In this document: positions 10,520-20,767 of the stretch, piece by piece
Layout of the letters: the number at the start of each line of letters is the position of its first letter
How positions within the stretch are numbered: the first letter of the stretch is position 1
NCBI GenBank assembly: GCA_950097015.1
Contig: CATNEN010000031.1
Location: forward strand, 558,001 to 622,000
DNA: 64,000 nt
From: Macrostomum hystrix
Taxonomy: Eukaryota > Platyhelminthes > Macrostomidae
Direction: 5' to 3'
Notes under the pieces: generated by a model
What the model was told of the DNA's origin: nothing
The model's database searches: none
The model's input: only the letters and a program-made list of their open reading frames with translations
Made by a program: the position numbers and the translations under genes

Positions 10520-12818
10520 TCAGTCCATCCGCTTAGCTCGCTGCCTCTCCTCGCGCACCTTGGCGGCTAGGTCGAAGAACAGATTCCGGCCCAGAGCGTC
10601 AGAGGCGCACAGCAGCCCGCCGACCAGGCCGCCAACGAAGCCGCAACTGGCCACGTCTTGGCCGGCGCACAGGAGGCCAGGGACGCCAACGTCTGGTCGT
10701 AGACGAGCACAGCCGTCAGCTGAGGTGCGGGCAAGCCCATGATCCAGGCCGTAGATTTCTCCTTGGCGCGAGCCAATGTAGAAATTGTTGGTAACGGGTG
10801 AACCAATCTCGAAGGCCTCAACCTCCAGGTCGGCTAGCTGCGGGTAGATGGCCTTGGTTTGCTCCCATAGGCGACGGCCGATGGCACCTTTAAAGCTCTC
10901 ATAGTCGGCGCCGCGGTGCTTGACTCGGGCGTCAGACCACTGGGCGAACCATTCCCAGTTGGTGAGTGTCACCAACGCGCAGGTCAGTCGGTCCGGAGCG
11001 GCCCGCTGAGCCCAGGTTGGGTCCTTCAGTGAGGGAAAGGACACAAACATCAGCGGAGCGTCAGAGGCTGCGGCCTCTTGCGGGTCGAGAGCCAGGTAGT
11101 CAGAGATGGACTTGTCCAGATTGGCATCCGTGAATCGCCAGACATTCTGGCGACGCAGGCCGAGCGACTCGACGGGCTGGTCGCTGGAAAGCTTTAGGCC
11201 GACAAACACGGACATGGCGGCCACGCCAATCGGCAAATCAGTCAGAAGGCCAGGCAGGCGACCCTTAGGAATACCGGGTGGCATCAATGCTGCGGTGTTG
11301 TTGAGGCCGGCGGCGGAGATTACCAGCGGTGCTCGAATCTCCGTTTTGCCATTGACAAGCACGCCTTCGATGCGTCCTGTGGCCTGATTGCCAAGCAGCT
11401 GGGTCACGCGAGCTCGAACAAGAACCTCACCGCCGGAGCGCCGAATGACCGGCAGGATTGTGTATGCGATCTCGCTGGCCCCGCCGACAGGGTAAAAGGC
11501 GCCAACGCTCTGGAAGTGATTGAACAGCCAGACCTGCATGACCACGGAAGCCTGGCTGGGTGCGGTGCCATAGTCGCCGAAGCAGTAGCTGAGAACTGCC
11601 CGCAGCTCAGCATTGTCTGTCAGGCGCGCCAAGTAAGAGTCGATGCTATCGTCAAGGTGTCTAAAACATTTCAAATGACACAAGTGAAAGCTGGGAATGC
11701 CACTATTCAGAACTAGTTACTCGTAGCTTGAACCCTTTTAGTCTAGGAAAGGTATATAAATACGAGTTAATAAGCTGACACGTACCTGAAGATTGGAAAG
11801 AAGAATTTCAACAAGCCTGACTTGGCAAGAAATCTACTGAGAGTCAGTGGTAGAAATTTCAAAGCCCAGTAAGGCTCCGAGCCTTTGTGCAGCGAGTCAG
11901 CAAAGTCGAAGAATTTTTTCACTGCCTCAGTGTCGTTCGGAAATCTTTCGCATAGGAGGTTGATGAACTTGCGTCTGTCAGCGCTCACATTGTACACCCG
12001 CTTGTTCTCATCGTCCCCGATCATGATGGTGTCGTAGCAGTCGGGGTCCAGCGGTGCCCAGTCCAGCTGGCCATCAGTCAGCTGCAAGAGAAGGGTCGGG
12101 TGCGCTTGCAAGCTGCTTAGATGCCAAAATTTTGGCTCACCTACAGCAGTCAATCTTGATCAAAACTCATCAAGCTGCTTTCCTGATCAACCCATTAAGC
12201 CTCATCAGCAACTCACCTGGTGAACTTATTAATCCTCATCAAGCTGCTCACCTGCTTAACCCGTCAATACCTCATCAGGATGCTCACCTGCTCAACCTAT
12301 AAGTCCTCATTAAGCCACTCAAATAGTCAACACATCAATTCTCATCAAGCCAATCACCTGGTCAACACATCAATCCTCATAAAGCCACTCACCTGGTCAA
12401 CCAGTACACGCATGTCGCGCCCAGGCGCCATCTCCCCGATGTAGTGAATGCCGACATCGAACTCGTAGCCGCGCTCCCAGAATGTGTGACAGCAGCCACC
12501 AGCCACATCATGCTGCTCCAGCACCAGAACCCGCCGCCCAGCCCTGGCAAGGAGGGCTGCCGCCGAAAGACCGCCGATGCCGGAACCGACAACGATAGCG
12601 TCGAGGTTGTCAGGTACTCGGGCCGGCGAGAAGCCACATTTTAGCGATTCGTCGCGCACCGATTGACGAATCTCCACAGCAGAACGAGCTGGCAGCTGCG
12701 ACGGAGGAATAAACGGGTTTGGCGCCTGGTTGCTGCTGCCTGATAAAAGTCGGCGAAGCAGCCAGAGGATACCACCAGCGATGGCGGCGACTCCAATTAG
12801 AGTCAATGAGGCCCACAT
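10520..12818 (-). CDS. RETSAT: All-trans-retinol 13,14-reductase (RETSAT-like)
   Basis: Three exons read on the minus strand: 12818-12393, 12081-11786 and 11660-10520, joined by introns of 311 and 125 bp with GT-AG ends. Together they encode 620 residues, close to the 610 of human RETSAT. The enzyme saturates the 13,14 double bond of all-trans-retinol at the ER membrane. An N-terminal hydrophobic anchor (residues 2-21) is followed by the FAD/NAD dinucleotide fold VVGSGIGG at 76-83 and a VLEQHDVAGG segment. The exon 1-2 join gives VDQ-LTDGQLDWAPL, which matches the family. Further family blocks are FYPVGGASEIA, SVFVGLKL, FPSLKDPTW, GSPVTNNFYIGS and GLLCAGQDVASCGFVGG near the C-terminus. The start is ATG 12818, where ttcag touches the ATG; the frame remains open a little upstream without another ATG. 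I see no break. Confidence 0.93.
12159..12395. repeat. 35-bp tandem repeat made of the RETSAT intron 1 splice donor
   Basis: Six to seven units of 34-36 bp (the last about 27 bp) fill most of RETSAT intron 1. Unit ends fall near 12395, 12360, 12325, 12290, 12254, 12219 and 12185. Most end in TCACCTG on the plus strand, which is CAGGTGA on the gene strand. The outermost unit overlaps the real exon 1 end and donor (CAG|GTGAGTGG at 12393/12392). Units diverge steadily away from the exon. Confidence 0.85.
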
Positions 12819-12845
12819 CTGAATGTTCTGTGTGGAATCGGACAA

Positions 12846-13742
12846 CTGAACTCTGCAGGCAAGCGAATATGGCCTAAATCAGGTAAATTCTGTTAAAAAT
12901 CTAAATTTCAAATGACTGAGCAATTATTTTTTCGAGGCAGAAACAAAACAACAAGTAAAATAAAAATTAAAATCGAACTTATCTCTACAAAGGATCAGTA
13001 GCAAAGGAAAGGGACAGTGGAGTGGAAAGGCTGTCTAGTTTATAACGAAAAGAAAAAGCCGGTTGAAAGCAGTTGTTAGTGCGAAGTAGCAAAGTCCAAA
13101 CGTCTACTGCCTGCACGTTCTACCCCTGGAATATGGGTAGACTGTAAAGGGTATATGTGCGGCCAGTTGTGCAGCGTACATTGTGTGTTGTAAGTACAGT
13201 GAGAGTGCTGATAATGCGAAATTACGACAATCGGAAGATTTTCAAGCGGTGAGTTGAAAGCTGAGCAGTCTAGCTGGACTTTGCTCACTTCAAGCCTTTC
13301 TTATCGAGCAGCAATTTAAATTTTATCTTTGATTCAAAATTTTATTAAGCATTTCGTTCTTTAAACCTGAGTTGATCAGGTATGAAACGCAGTTTTAATT
13401 CAGTAAGTGTCATTTTTAGCTTTTGGGCTGAATTTAATTTTCATAACAAAAAATAAATAAAAGCTGCCGGTGGGAGATGGACCTTGCCTGTTTAAGGCAC
13501 CTAAATGAGACAAAAGTCCAGGCCAGTGATCTGGAACTGGCATCAACTGTAGGTGCGAGAAAAATCCAATTAGCTCGTAAACAGATAGAAATAAAAATAT
13601 TAGAACTGCACATTTTACTACATTTTGGAAGGGTTAAACGTTGAAAACTATACCGAGACAAAGCCTTACGAGTACATTTAACTGCCTACTTAAGGTTCCA
13701 CTTTAAAACATTCGGCGTTCGCAATAGTTTCGCTGGGGGATG
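12846..13742. other. Intergenic
   Basis: Upstream flank of RETSAT; AT-rich and with no supportable gene. One TACGAGTA octamer lies at 13667-13674 and a TAGCTCGTA at about 13574. Confidence 0.6.
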
Positions 13743-13744
13743 TA

Positions 13745-14617
13745 CACTCAGCAACATTTAAAACCGCCACCCTAGAGCGAGGGAAACGATTCATCTCAAC
13801 TCACTACCACAAATGACGCAATGTGCACCTCAGAGAGGTCAAAAACCGCGAATGACGCAATGCACTCTGCTCACCCACCCCGACTCCGTGGGGTAACCAG
13901 AGAAACGAAAGAGAGTCAAACTACCTGACAGTAGCATGGAAATTCGGGTGTGTTATTAAATAACTGCTGCCTCCAGTGAATTCGCTGCATCGCCCACAGC
14001 TCTCGTGTGGCGCTGTGAGCAGGCGTCAGTCGGGGGCGCTTGCGCATCTTCCGGCAGCGCAGCCCAGCCGCCTAAATTCTCCGTCGAATTGTTTGGGCGC
14101 TCAAGATGTTCCCGCGCCTGCTTCTTTCACCCCAGATGAGTCGAAGCAATGTGGCAGGTAAGGTGGGGTTTCCCCTCACAATTCGCAGCAGTCGCCGATC
14201 AGCCCTTGCTGTGCTGCGCAGATGACGGCGCTGGACTCCACGACTTGCGTGCGCGACACTGCCAGTGTCTCTGGACTTCTGCAGAAGGCTGCGAATCGTC
14301 GAACGTGATCTGCCGAATTGACGGGCTACTGCTCGGATGGACATTCCGGCCTCAAGCATGCCTATGGCTCGCCATCGTTCACCATCGGTCATTCGGCGGA
14401 CCATTTTGGAGATAACGAGTAATACTGGTTACTCTAGATGCATTTTGACTGAGTGGGCTAAATCATCCATTTTGAACTTCGCGATAACCCTTTACCCACC
14501 CCACTCTCCCACGGTAGCTCTCCTTGCAGTCAGGTGCACATTACGTAATTTGCGGCAGTGAGTTGAGATCAACCGTTCCCCTCGCTCTAGGGTGGCGGTT
14601 TTTAATGTTGCTGAGTA
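13745..14617. mobile_element. Deleted Tc1/mariner-type transposon with TIRs and TA duplication
   Basis: The left end CACTCAGCAACATTTAAAAC and the right end (complement TACTCAGCAACATTAAAAAC) form inverted repeats that continue through CCGCCACCCTAGAGCGAGGG for about 45 bp. TA flanks both ends (13743-13744 and 14618-14619), which is the target duplication of the Tc1/mariner superfamily. The element is 873 bp, about half the usual 1.3-1.7 kb. It contains only the DNA-binding part of the transposase, so it is a deletion derivative that could move only if a transposase were supplied from elsewhere. Confidence 0.9.
14072..14404 (-). pseudogene. Tc1/mariner transposase, N-terminal DNA-binding part only
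   Basis: The frame encodes 110 residues from a true ATG at 14404 to a stop at 14072. Two helix-turn-helix units of the paired-like Tc1 type are visible: MSIRAVARQFGRSRSTIRSL in the first third and a second around NPTLPATLLRLI to SAQTIRRRI. The DDE/DDD catalytic domain (another 200 or so residues) is missing. The remaining element sequence on that side is too short and has no recognisable catalytic motif. This is the internal remnant of the 13745-14617 element. Confidence 0.85.
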
Positions 14618-15067
14618 TAATTGGTTTTGTAAATTTTGTTTTCTTTTTTCGTACATTTTTGCACTTTGTTAGTATCTAAATTTGTTATTCTCTTTGTAAA
14701 TCAGCTCAGAGTAGTAACGCACGTCACTCAAGCGTTGGGGTTTTTGTACCGCCTATAAGTTATGTTAGAGTTTACTTAACAAATTCAAACGCCTCGGTCA
14801 ATTGGAATTTTTAACTCAAATATGTTAAGTTAAATTAGTTTAGAATAAGTTCGATCATTGTATATAAATTGCCGTCTGATTTACAACCACAATTCACTGT
14901 GAAACATACCTGCAGTTTTGAGTAGTACAGTTAGCCAATATCTGTTGCTCAAAATCAGTTCGAAGTTTATTTTTATCTGAAAAAAACTAGCCAGTATATA
15001 AAGAATGTATGTGTCGGAACTATATTCCTCCAATTCTTAGCCTTGCATTCCTAATGGACTTTTAGTC

Positions 15068-15307
15068 CATTGACATATAACCAAGTGTGCGTAAACGTCG
15101 CAAGCTCGTGTATAGTTTATGGCCCAAAGGCCATCAAAGAAATAGATTGAAGTGTGCAGTAAATTCCGCAACTGTGCGGTAAATCTTGCCCCACTTGATC
15201 TCCGTGCCATCCCTCTTCTGAGCTACTATGCAGTAAATCCCAGACGGGTATTTTCTATGGGCCGAAGGAGCTGGTCTTGCGCACACACACTTGGTCATAA
15301 ATCAATG
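15068..15307. mobile_element. 240-bp MITE related to the tyrosine-recombinase transposon
   Basis: The ends are inverted repeats: CATTGACATATAACCAAGTG on the left, and CTTGGTCATAAATCAATG on the right. The inverted match may extend 5 bp further out (tagtc/gacta-like). Just inside are TTATGGCCCAAAGG and TTTTCTATGGGCCGAAGG. Three same-orientation copies of a GTGCRGTAAATYYY-type box lie at about 15153, 15172 and 15228. The large element at 20768-22687 shares all these parts in the same order. I see no coding capacity. A target duplication is not clear. Confidence 0.7.
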
Positions 15308-16003
15308 CACTAGGAAGCCTAGCAAAAATCTACCATTCAGCACCTTAGTTGCAGCTAAACTTATTTATTGTCTATGACCTCATTCTTTGCGTTTACCACC
15401 TTTATATCTATGTGCAAGACCTCCTCTCTGATACAGGTTGCTCTTAGCTTTGCTCCCCTCTAGCGCGTCCAATATTCTTCTTGCTGCTTTACCTTTTTGC
15501 TTCCACTGCCATGAAATAAACTCTATCCAAACTGCTAATTAGTTTGTTGTCCAAGCGACGGTATGTAACAGTGTGACATTATTAAACTAATACTACGGGG
15601 ACTTGGAGCCCATGAGCAGTTGATTTTTTAACGTTTTTAGCTACGAGTACATTATCTACCTCATATCCGTTTAAGTACAAAAGTATAAAAGTACAGCATA
15701 ATTTTGCGCAAAACAATACTCGGAGATCGACTAGCGACTGTGGTAGAATACTGGATATACTTACTGAATGAAACGTGTAAGGTACTAAAATTCAACATAA
15801 ACAGGATTTGCCCATTTGTTTCTCAAATAGTGTTCATGGCAAGCATTCTAGTTTCGATGCAGTATTGAAATTTAAATGAGGACTCACAGTAACTAATGCA
15901 ACTAAGTTTTTGAAACCGTGAGCAATGGACCATGTTTGATTTTTCGAGGTGACAGACGATGTCTGTTTTCACAAAAATTCTTCATTTATCCTAAAGCTGT
16001 CCT
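15308..16003. other. Intergenic
   Basis: This is the 3' flank of the SLC26 gene. There is no gene; one TACGAGTA octamer lies at 15642-15649. Confidence 0.6.
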
Positions 16004-19000
16004 TCAAGCATCCTCGTCACCGACTTCCATCGCGACGGCGCCATTCTGAATTGCCATGGCAAGCACTGCGGCTGCAGCTGCCGTGCCGGGCTCAACGCTG
16101 TTGGTTCGGCTGCGCACGTCAGAGATCACCCGCCGGCGCACATCCGGATAGTCAGCCAGCGCGCCCACAACGGCGTCGTGAACAGACACGTAGACGCAGG
16201 ACGACCGATCAGGAAACTCACTGCGCTCCAACATCCGCCGGAACCGGTGAGGGCAGCAGGCGAATAGGAGACTGACACCGGCTTTTTTATAGTCTACGGC
16301 CAGCGTCTGTAGAAAGCGCGCGCCGACGCTGTCGACATAGTTGACACCGGAGCAGTCCAGCACAATGTGGTGCAGGCTTTCGTCTTCGCGGCGTGCCAGC
16401 TTCGGATCAAAACCTGTCAGTTTGGTCAGCTTTTTGCGGAAGTTCTCCACGCTGGCAAAGTATAAGGCTCCGTCGAAGCGGAATACCACCACGCCTGGGA
16501 CCTGCGAGCGTCAGGTGAAGGATTTCTTGCCTATTCCACTTAAAGGACTTCCGTTTCAGTTTAATTCCAAGTAAGCAAAAAATATTGGCATTGAGGAAAC
16601 AATCGTTGGATTCAGAAAAAGAATAGAAATGATGGCGAGCTTGGTTGCTTTGAATATCCCTTCAGCTTTTTTAGAATCATTTAGAATCATTACAATCATA
16701 TGTTAGAAGTACGCATAACGAAGTGGAAGTTAGCGCAACATCTTAAATCTTTGACTCTCAGAAAAACGAAACCAAAGACAACATAATAAAGGATTAGCTA
16801 CCTGCACAGCACATGGATAATATTTGTAGTCTTTGTAGATGTCTGTCAGCGGCAGACGGCCCAGAATCGATACCCTTGGCGACTGGGTTCTGCACACAAC
16901 AGTCAGCAGGCTGTACGCGAAACCGATCACCAAACCATAAGTGACGTTAAGCACAACCACGCCAACAAAGCAGACCGTCCAGATGCTGAAGTCGAACTTG
17001 GAGACTCGATACAGGTGCTTGGCGTCGGCAAACTGCATTAGTAAACCCTTTAACGCCACCACGATGATGCAGGCCAATACAGCGTTGGGCAGCTGGCCGA
17101 ACAAGGGGCCCAGAAATAACAGCACGAACAGCATGAGAGTGGCCGACACAAGGCTAGACAGCTGTGTCTTTCCGCCCAGTTCAGCTTGGACCTGCGTGCA
17201 ATAGGAATCACATGGGCTACATTACTGAGCTGCATATATGGACATACCAAAAAGTGGCTGAAAATTTAGTCCGACATACGAGCGTAAATGCAGCCCATTC
17301 TACGCTTTTTGGCAAATAACATAACACAAGAGAATGCATGGAATATTCCATATTCTAATACGAGGAAAGTACTTTCGGCGCACAAGTGTCTTAATTCCAT
17401 CCGGATCGAGGCCATGAAATTACCACAAATGATCCACAAAAAACGAGTGTATCATTTTAGTTACCATTGTAAACATGAAAATATTATATTGGTAGAAAAT
17501 AGCTGACACGAGCGACTAAAACAACAGGTGAACCAACACGGCTACATAGCATACAATTCACCTGTAGTACGAACGTAGTGATGACAAAATGTAACTAACC
17601 TGAGAGCGGCTCAGCGATCCGGCCGAGAAGTAGCAGCCAAATACAGGCCCGACTGTGTTCACTAAACCGTAAGCGAATAGTTCCTGATTTGCATCCAGTA
17701 GATAGTTATTCTTGTCTGCGTAAATTTTGCACACAGAATAGGTGCAGACGTACATAACTACTGCCAGTAGCGCAGCGTCCTGCAACAGGAGAGGCCAGAT
17801 CCGAACGCTGGGCAGTTGCGGAGCAGCGATGCCGCTCGGAATGGCGCCAACAGTGCGAAGGCCATATTTTGTCTCCAGGTTGGCCAAATGGGAAACGGTG
17901 GTTGCACCCACAACAAGCAGCAGTTCGATGGGCACGGGGAAGCGGCATTTCTGTCGCAGTCGATCACTTAGGAACAGGCGATATACTAGCAGCAGGGCCA
18001 GAGAGATCACGGACACGAGCACGCTCACCGGGTTGGTTTCACCCAGGCGGCGAGCTGCATCAGCGTAGAATACGGCCAGCTCGAAGTGGCTCTCGCGTCG
18101 CGGCACCCGGATGCCAAAGATGGCCGGCACCTGCCAGCGGATTTAGAGTTTGAAGCTGAAGTCAAAGAGCCTGATCAAGCATGCCGCAGTTTGGCTAGCA
18201 AAGTTAACCTTGCTAACATCCCTCATAATATGCCAACATAGCATGCCCCTACGAATTGAAAACCCACCTGTGAGCTGAGCACATGAAGCGCAGCTCCCGT
18301 AGTGAAGCCGGAAACCAGTGGGGTGCTCAAGTACAGAGTGATGAAGCCGAATCTTAGTACTCCTAGTAAAATTTGCATCAGGCCAGCCAGCAGGGTGACA
18401 CTCAGAGCAACCTGGGTTCTGTACCATGCCTTCGCCTCGCCTGATAGTGGGCTGCCTGTTGGCGTTGAGATTGTCTCATTGGCATCCGAAGGCATCGGCG
18501 GTGGGCCGAGGCTGTCAATGAGCTCCTGGGATGGCAGACGACCCGAGCCTCCGGCCAGACGGGACACGGGCTCAGCCAGCATCAGGCTTGCGATGGCAAA
18601 TGTGCCGATGCTCACCTGAATTGTGTTCAGAAATGAGAGATGAGCCTCATTTTCAGATGCTTTCGCATTAAGGGCGACCATGCTCAACCATGGTGGATGG
18701 GTATTATATGCCACAAGCCTGGGCACACTTTAGTTTTTTATGAAATTCGTAAATATATATTTGCAAATATCAGCGCAAAGTTTAAAACTAATATCACTGA
18801 AAGTGCAACTAGCCTACAACCAAGCCCAACCTGCACACCTGTCTCGACGTTCCAAACAAGAAGTACAAGAGAAGCGGCACGAAACCCAGGTAGAGGCCGC
18901 ACACCGGCGGCAGTCCAGCAAGCAGGGCGTAGGCCATGCCCTGTGGGATATTCATGATGCCAACGGTCAGGCCGGCAGCTAGGTCAGACAGCAGGTCGTT

Positions 19001-19399
19001 CCGAGGACGATACGCGCGCATGATGGCTAGGCAGGGCAGCAGGCGGAAGACTGTGGAGCGGACACACTCGCCACTGCATCGAAGGCTCAGCAGCCGACGG
19101 TACAGGAGGCCGCCACCACCACCTCTGCTGCCGCTGAGACCTGCTTGGCGACCACCATCGATACCGTTTCCAGATCTGGGCGGCAGTGTGAACTGGTAGC
19201 GCGCGTCAAAGTTAAACTGCGTGAAGATGGGCCGGCTGACGCGAATTCTCTGCTTGCCAACTGCTGCTGGCCATCCAGAATCGCGGCGACGGTCTTGTCG
19301 TTGATGATGCTGTTGTTGTTGAAGCATCTTGTCCGTATCGCTGACATCGGGTTCAGTCGTCTGAACTTGCAGCTCCTGTTCCTCCACTATGCTGTCCAT
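16004..19399 (-). CDS. SLC26-family anion transporter
   Basis: Five minus-strand exons give 775 residues: 19399-18839, 18615-18268, 18130-17600, 17191-16802 and 16501-16004. All junctions are GT-AG and phase 0. The gene is a multipass membrane exchanger of sulfate, chloride, bicarbonate or oxalate. The N-terminal 110 residues are polar and Q-rich. The sulfate-transporter signature region follows: DLAAGLTVGIMNIPQGMAYA, GLPPVCGLYLGF and LFGTSRQ-VSIGTFAIASLM across the exon 1-2 join. Later come GSLSRSQ-VQAELGGKTQLS across the exon 3-4 join and AVLACIIVVALKGLL. A C-terminal STAS domain follows: VFRFDGALYFASVENF, then HIVLDCSGVNYVDSVGA. Introns measure 223, 137, 408 and 300 bp. An acceptor-like tttag lies 9 nt before the ATG at 19399. 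The subtype within SLC26 cannot be assigned by eye. Confidence 0.95.
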
Positions 19400-20767
19400 T
19401 ATCGCTCGCTAAACAGCAATTTCCTTAAAATGAAAGCAATTAGTTAGTATATTTATGACTTAACGTCTGACATCTGGATTTGCAGTGAATATCGACGGGG
19501 GTCGTTTTCTAGGATGCTGACAATTTAAAAATAAATTTTCTTAGATTCAGATGTTCTGTTGTCAGGAAACAGGAGCCAACAGAAAAAAAACGCTTTTTTG
19601 GCTTGGGTGCACGTTAGCAAACAAATATAACTGTTATTTCTGGCGCAACACTCATAGAGCAAACTCACTTAAATCCGTTGTTAATATTTGAGAATCAGCA
19701 AGAAATTTTGTCCGTCAAGCTGTGCGAAGCAAACGAGTAACGAAAACGAATTTATGCAAACTCGACTTACATAAGCAAAATATCGCATTATGTAACCTGA
19801 AGTCTGGAGTGCATTGAGCAAAGCTGTAAGTGCCTTTCAAGAACTAAACTAGACAAAGCAAAATACGCATCTAGAGCTAACAAGACACGACTGGCTGCAG
19901 AATATATACATATATACAAATTATGCAAGGCCATATCTAACACTAAAGGAAACAGTCATGAATAAGTATATTTTGTCCACTGACAGAAGCGGCGACGTGG
20001 CTTACCAAAACCAGTTCTTCTTTCTTGTATTCTTGTTACTTAGGAGTTTTTTACTTAAACTTGCCGCCGAGAAACAAAAAATATATGAGGGCCCAGTAAA
20101 AAAGTGAAATTCACCTTTTAAGCAGTTTGCTTGAGAGAATCGAGAAATTCGTAGAGGCATCTCGCTCAGCAACTGATTATGTTTCTGGTCGGAGCTTAAA
20201 TAGCGACAGGAAATATTTTATTCATTCGCTTTACGTTTTGGAGTCTCTCTTATAACTGACTAGCTGCAGAAAGGCGAGCTTTTGTATATTGGCCATTATG
20301 CAGCAGAGATCGAGAGCGACAGACACAATGCGTAGGGACTATCGCTGTCATGCTTCGATGCACACTATGGCCCACTTTTAGGGCTATAGTAAGTAGCTCT
20401 GTTCTTGCAATACTTTTTGTCCACTAAATACAAGCTTTTCGAGCCTGGAGGCCATTGTAAGTCAACTTATTCACTCATTTATAGCACAACGTTCGAGATT
20501 TCAGTACCTGTTGAAACGTTATTTTGCTCAATGGTAAAGTCTTTTACTAGCTGTAGTAAGTCTTAAGGGTCGTCCTAAACGTTCTTTGAAGCGGTCTTAA
20601 TTATTTCAGATAGTGCTAGCCAAACGAGGCGAATTGTCATGTAAAATACGTATTTGCATGACATGTATAATTACGTATAAGGCATATTATAATGCAATTA
20701 CGTATAATTACGTATAATGCATATTTTTAATATAACAGTTCGTGAAAATTACTTCGAGCGCATTTTT
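19400..20767. other. Intergenic, very AT-rich
   Basis: Lies between the SLC26 start and the recombinase transposon. It contains short direct repeats of ATTACGTATAA at about 20660-20720 and TA-rich microsatellite-like sequence near 19900. No gene seen. Confidence 0.6.
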
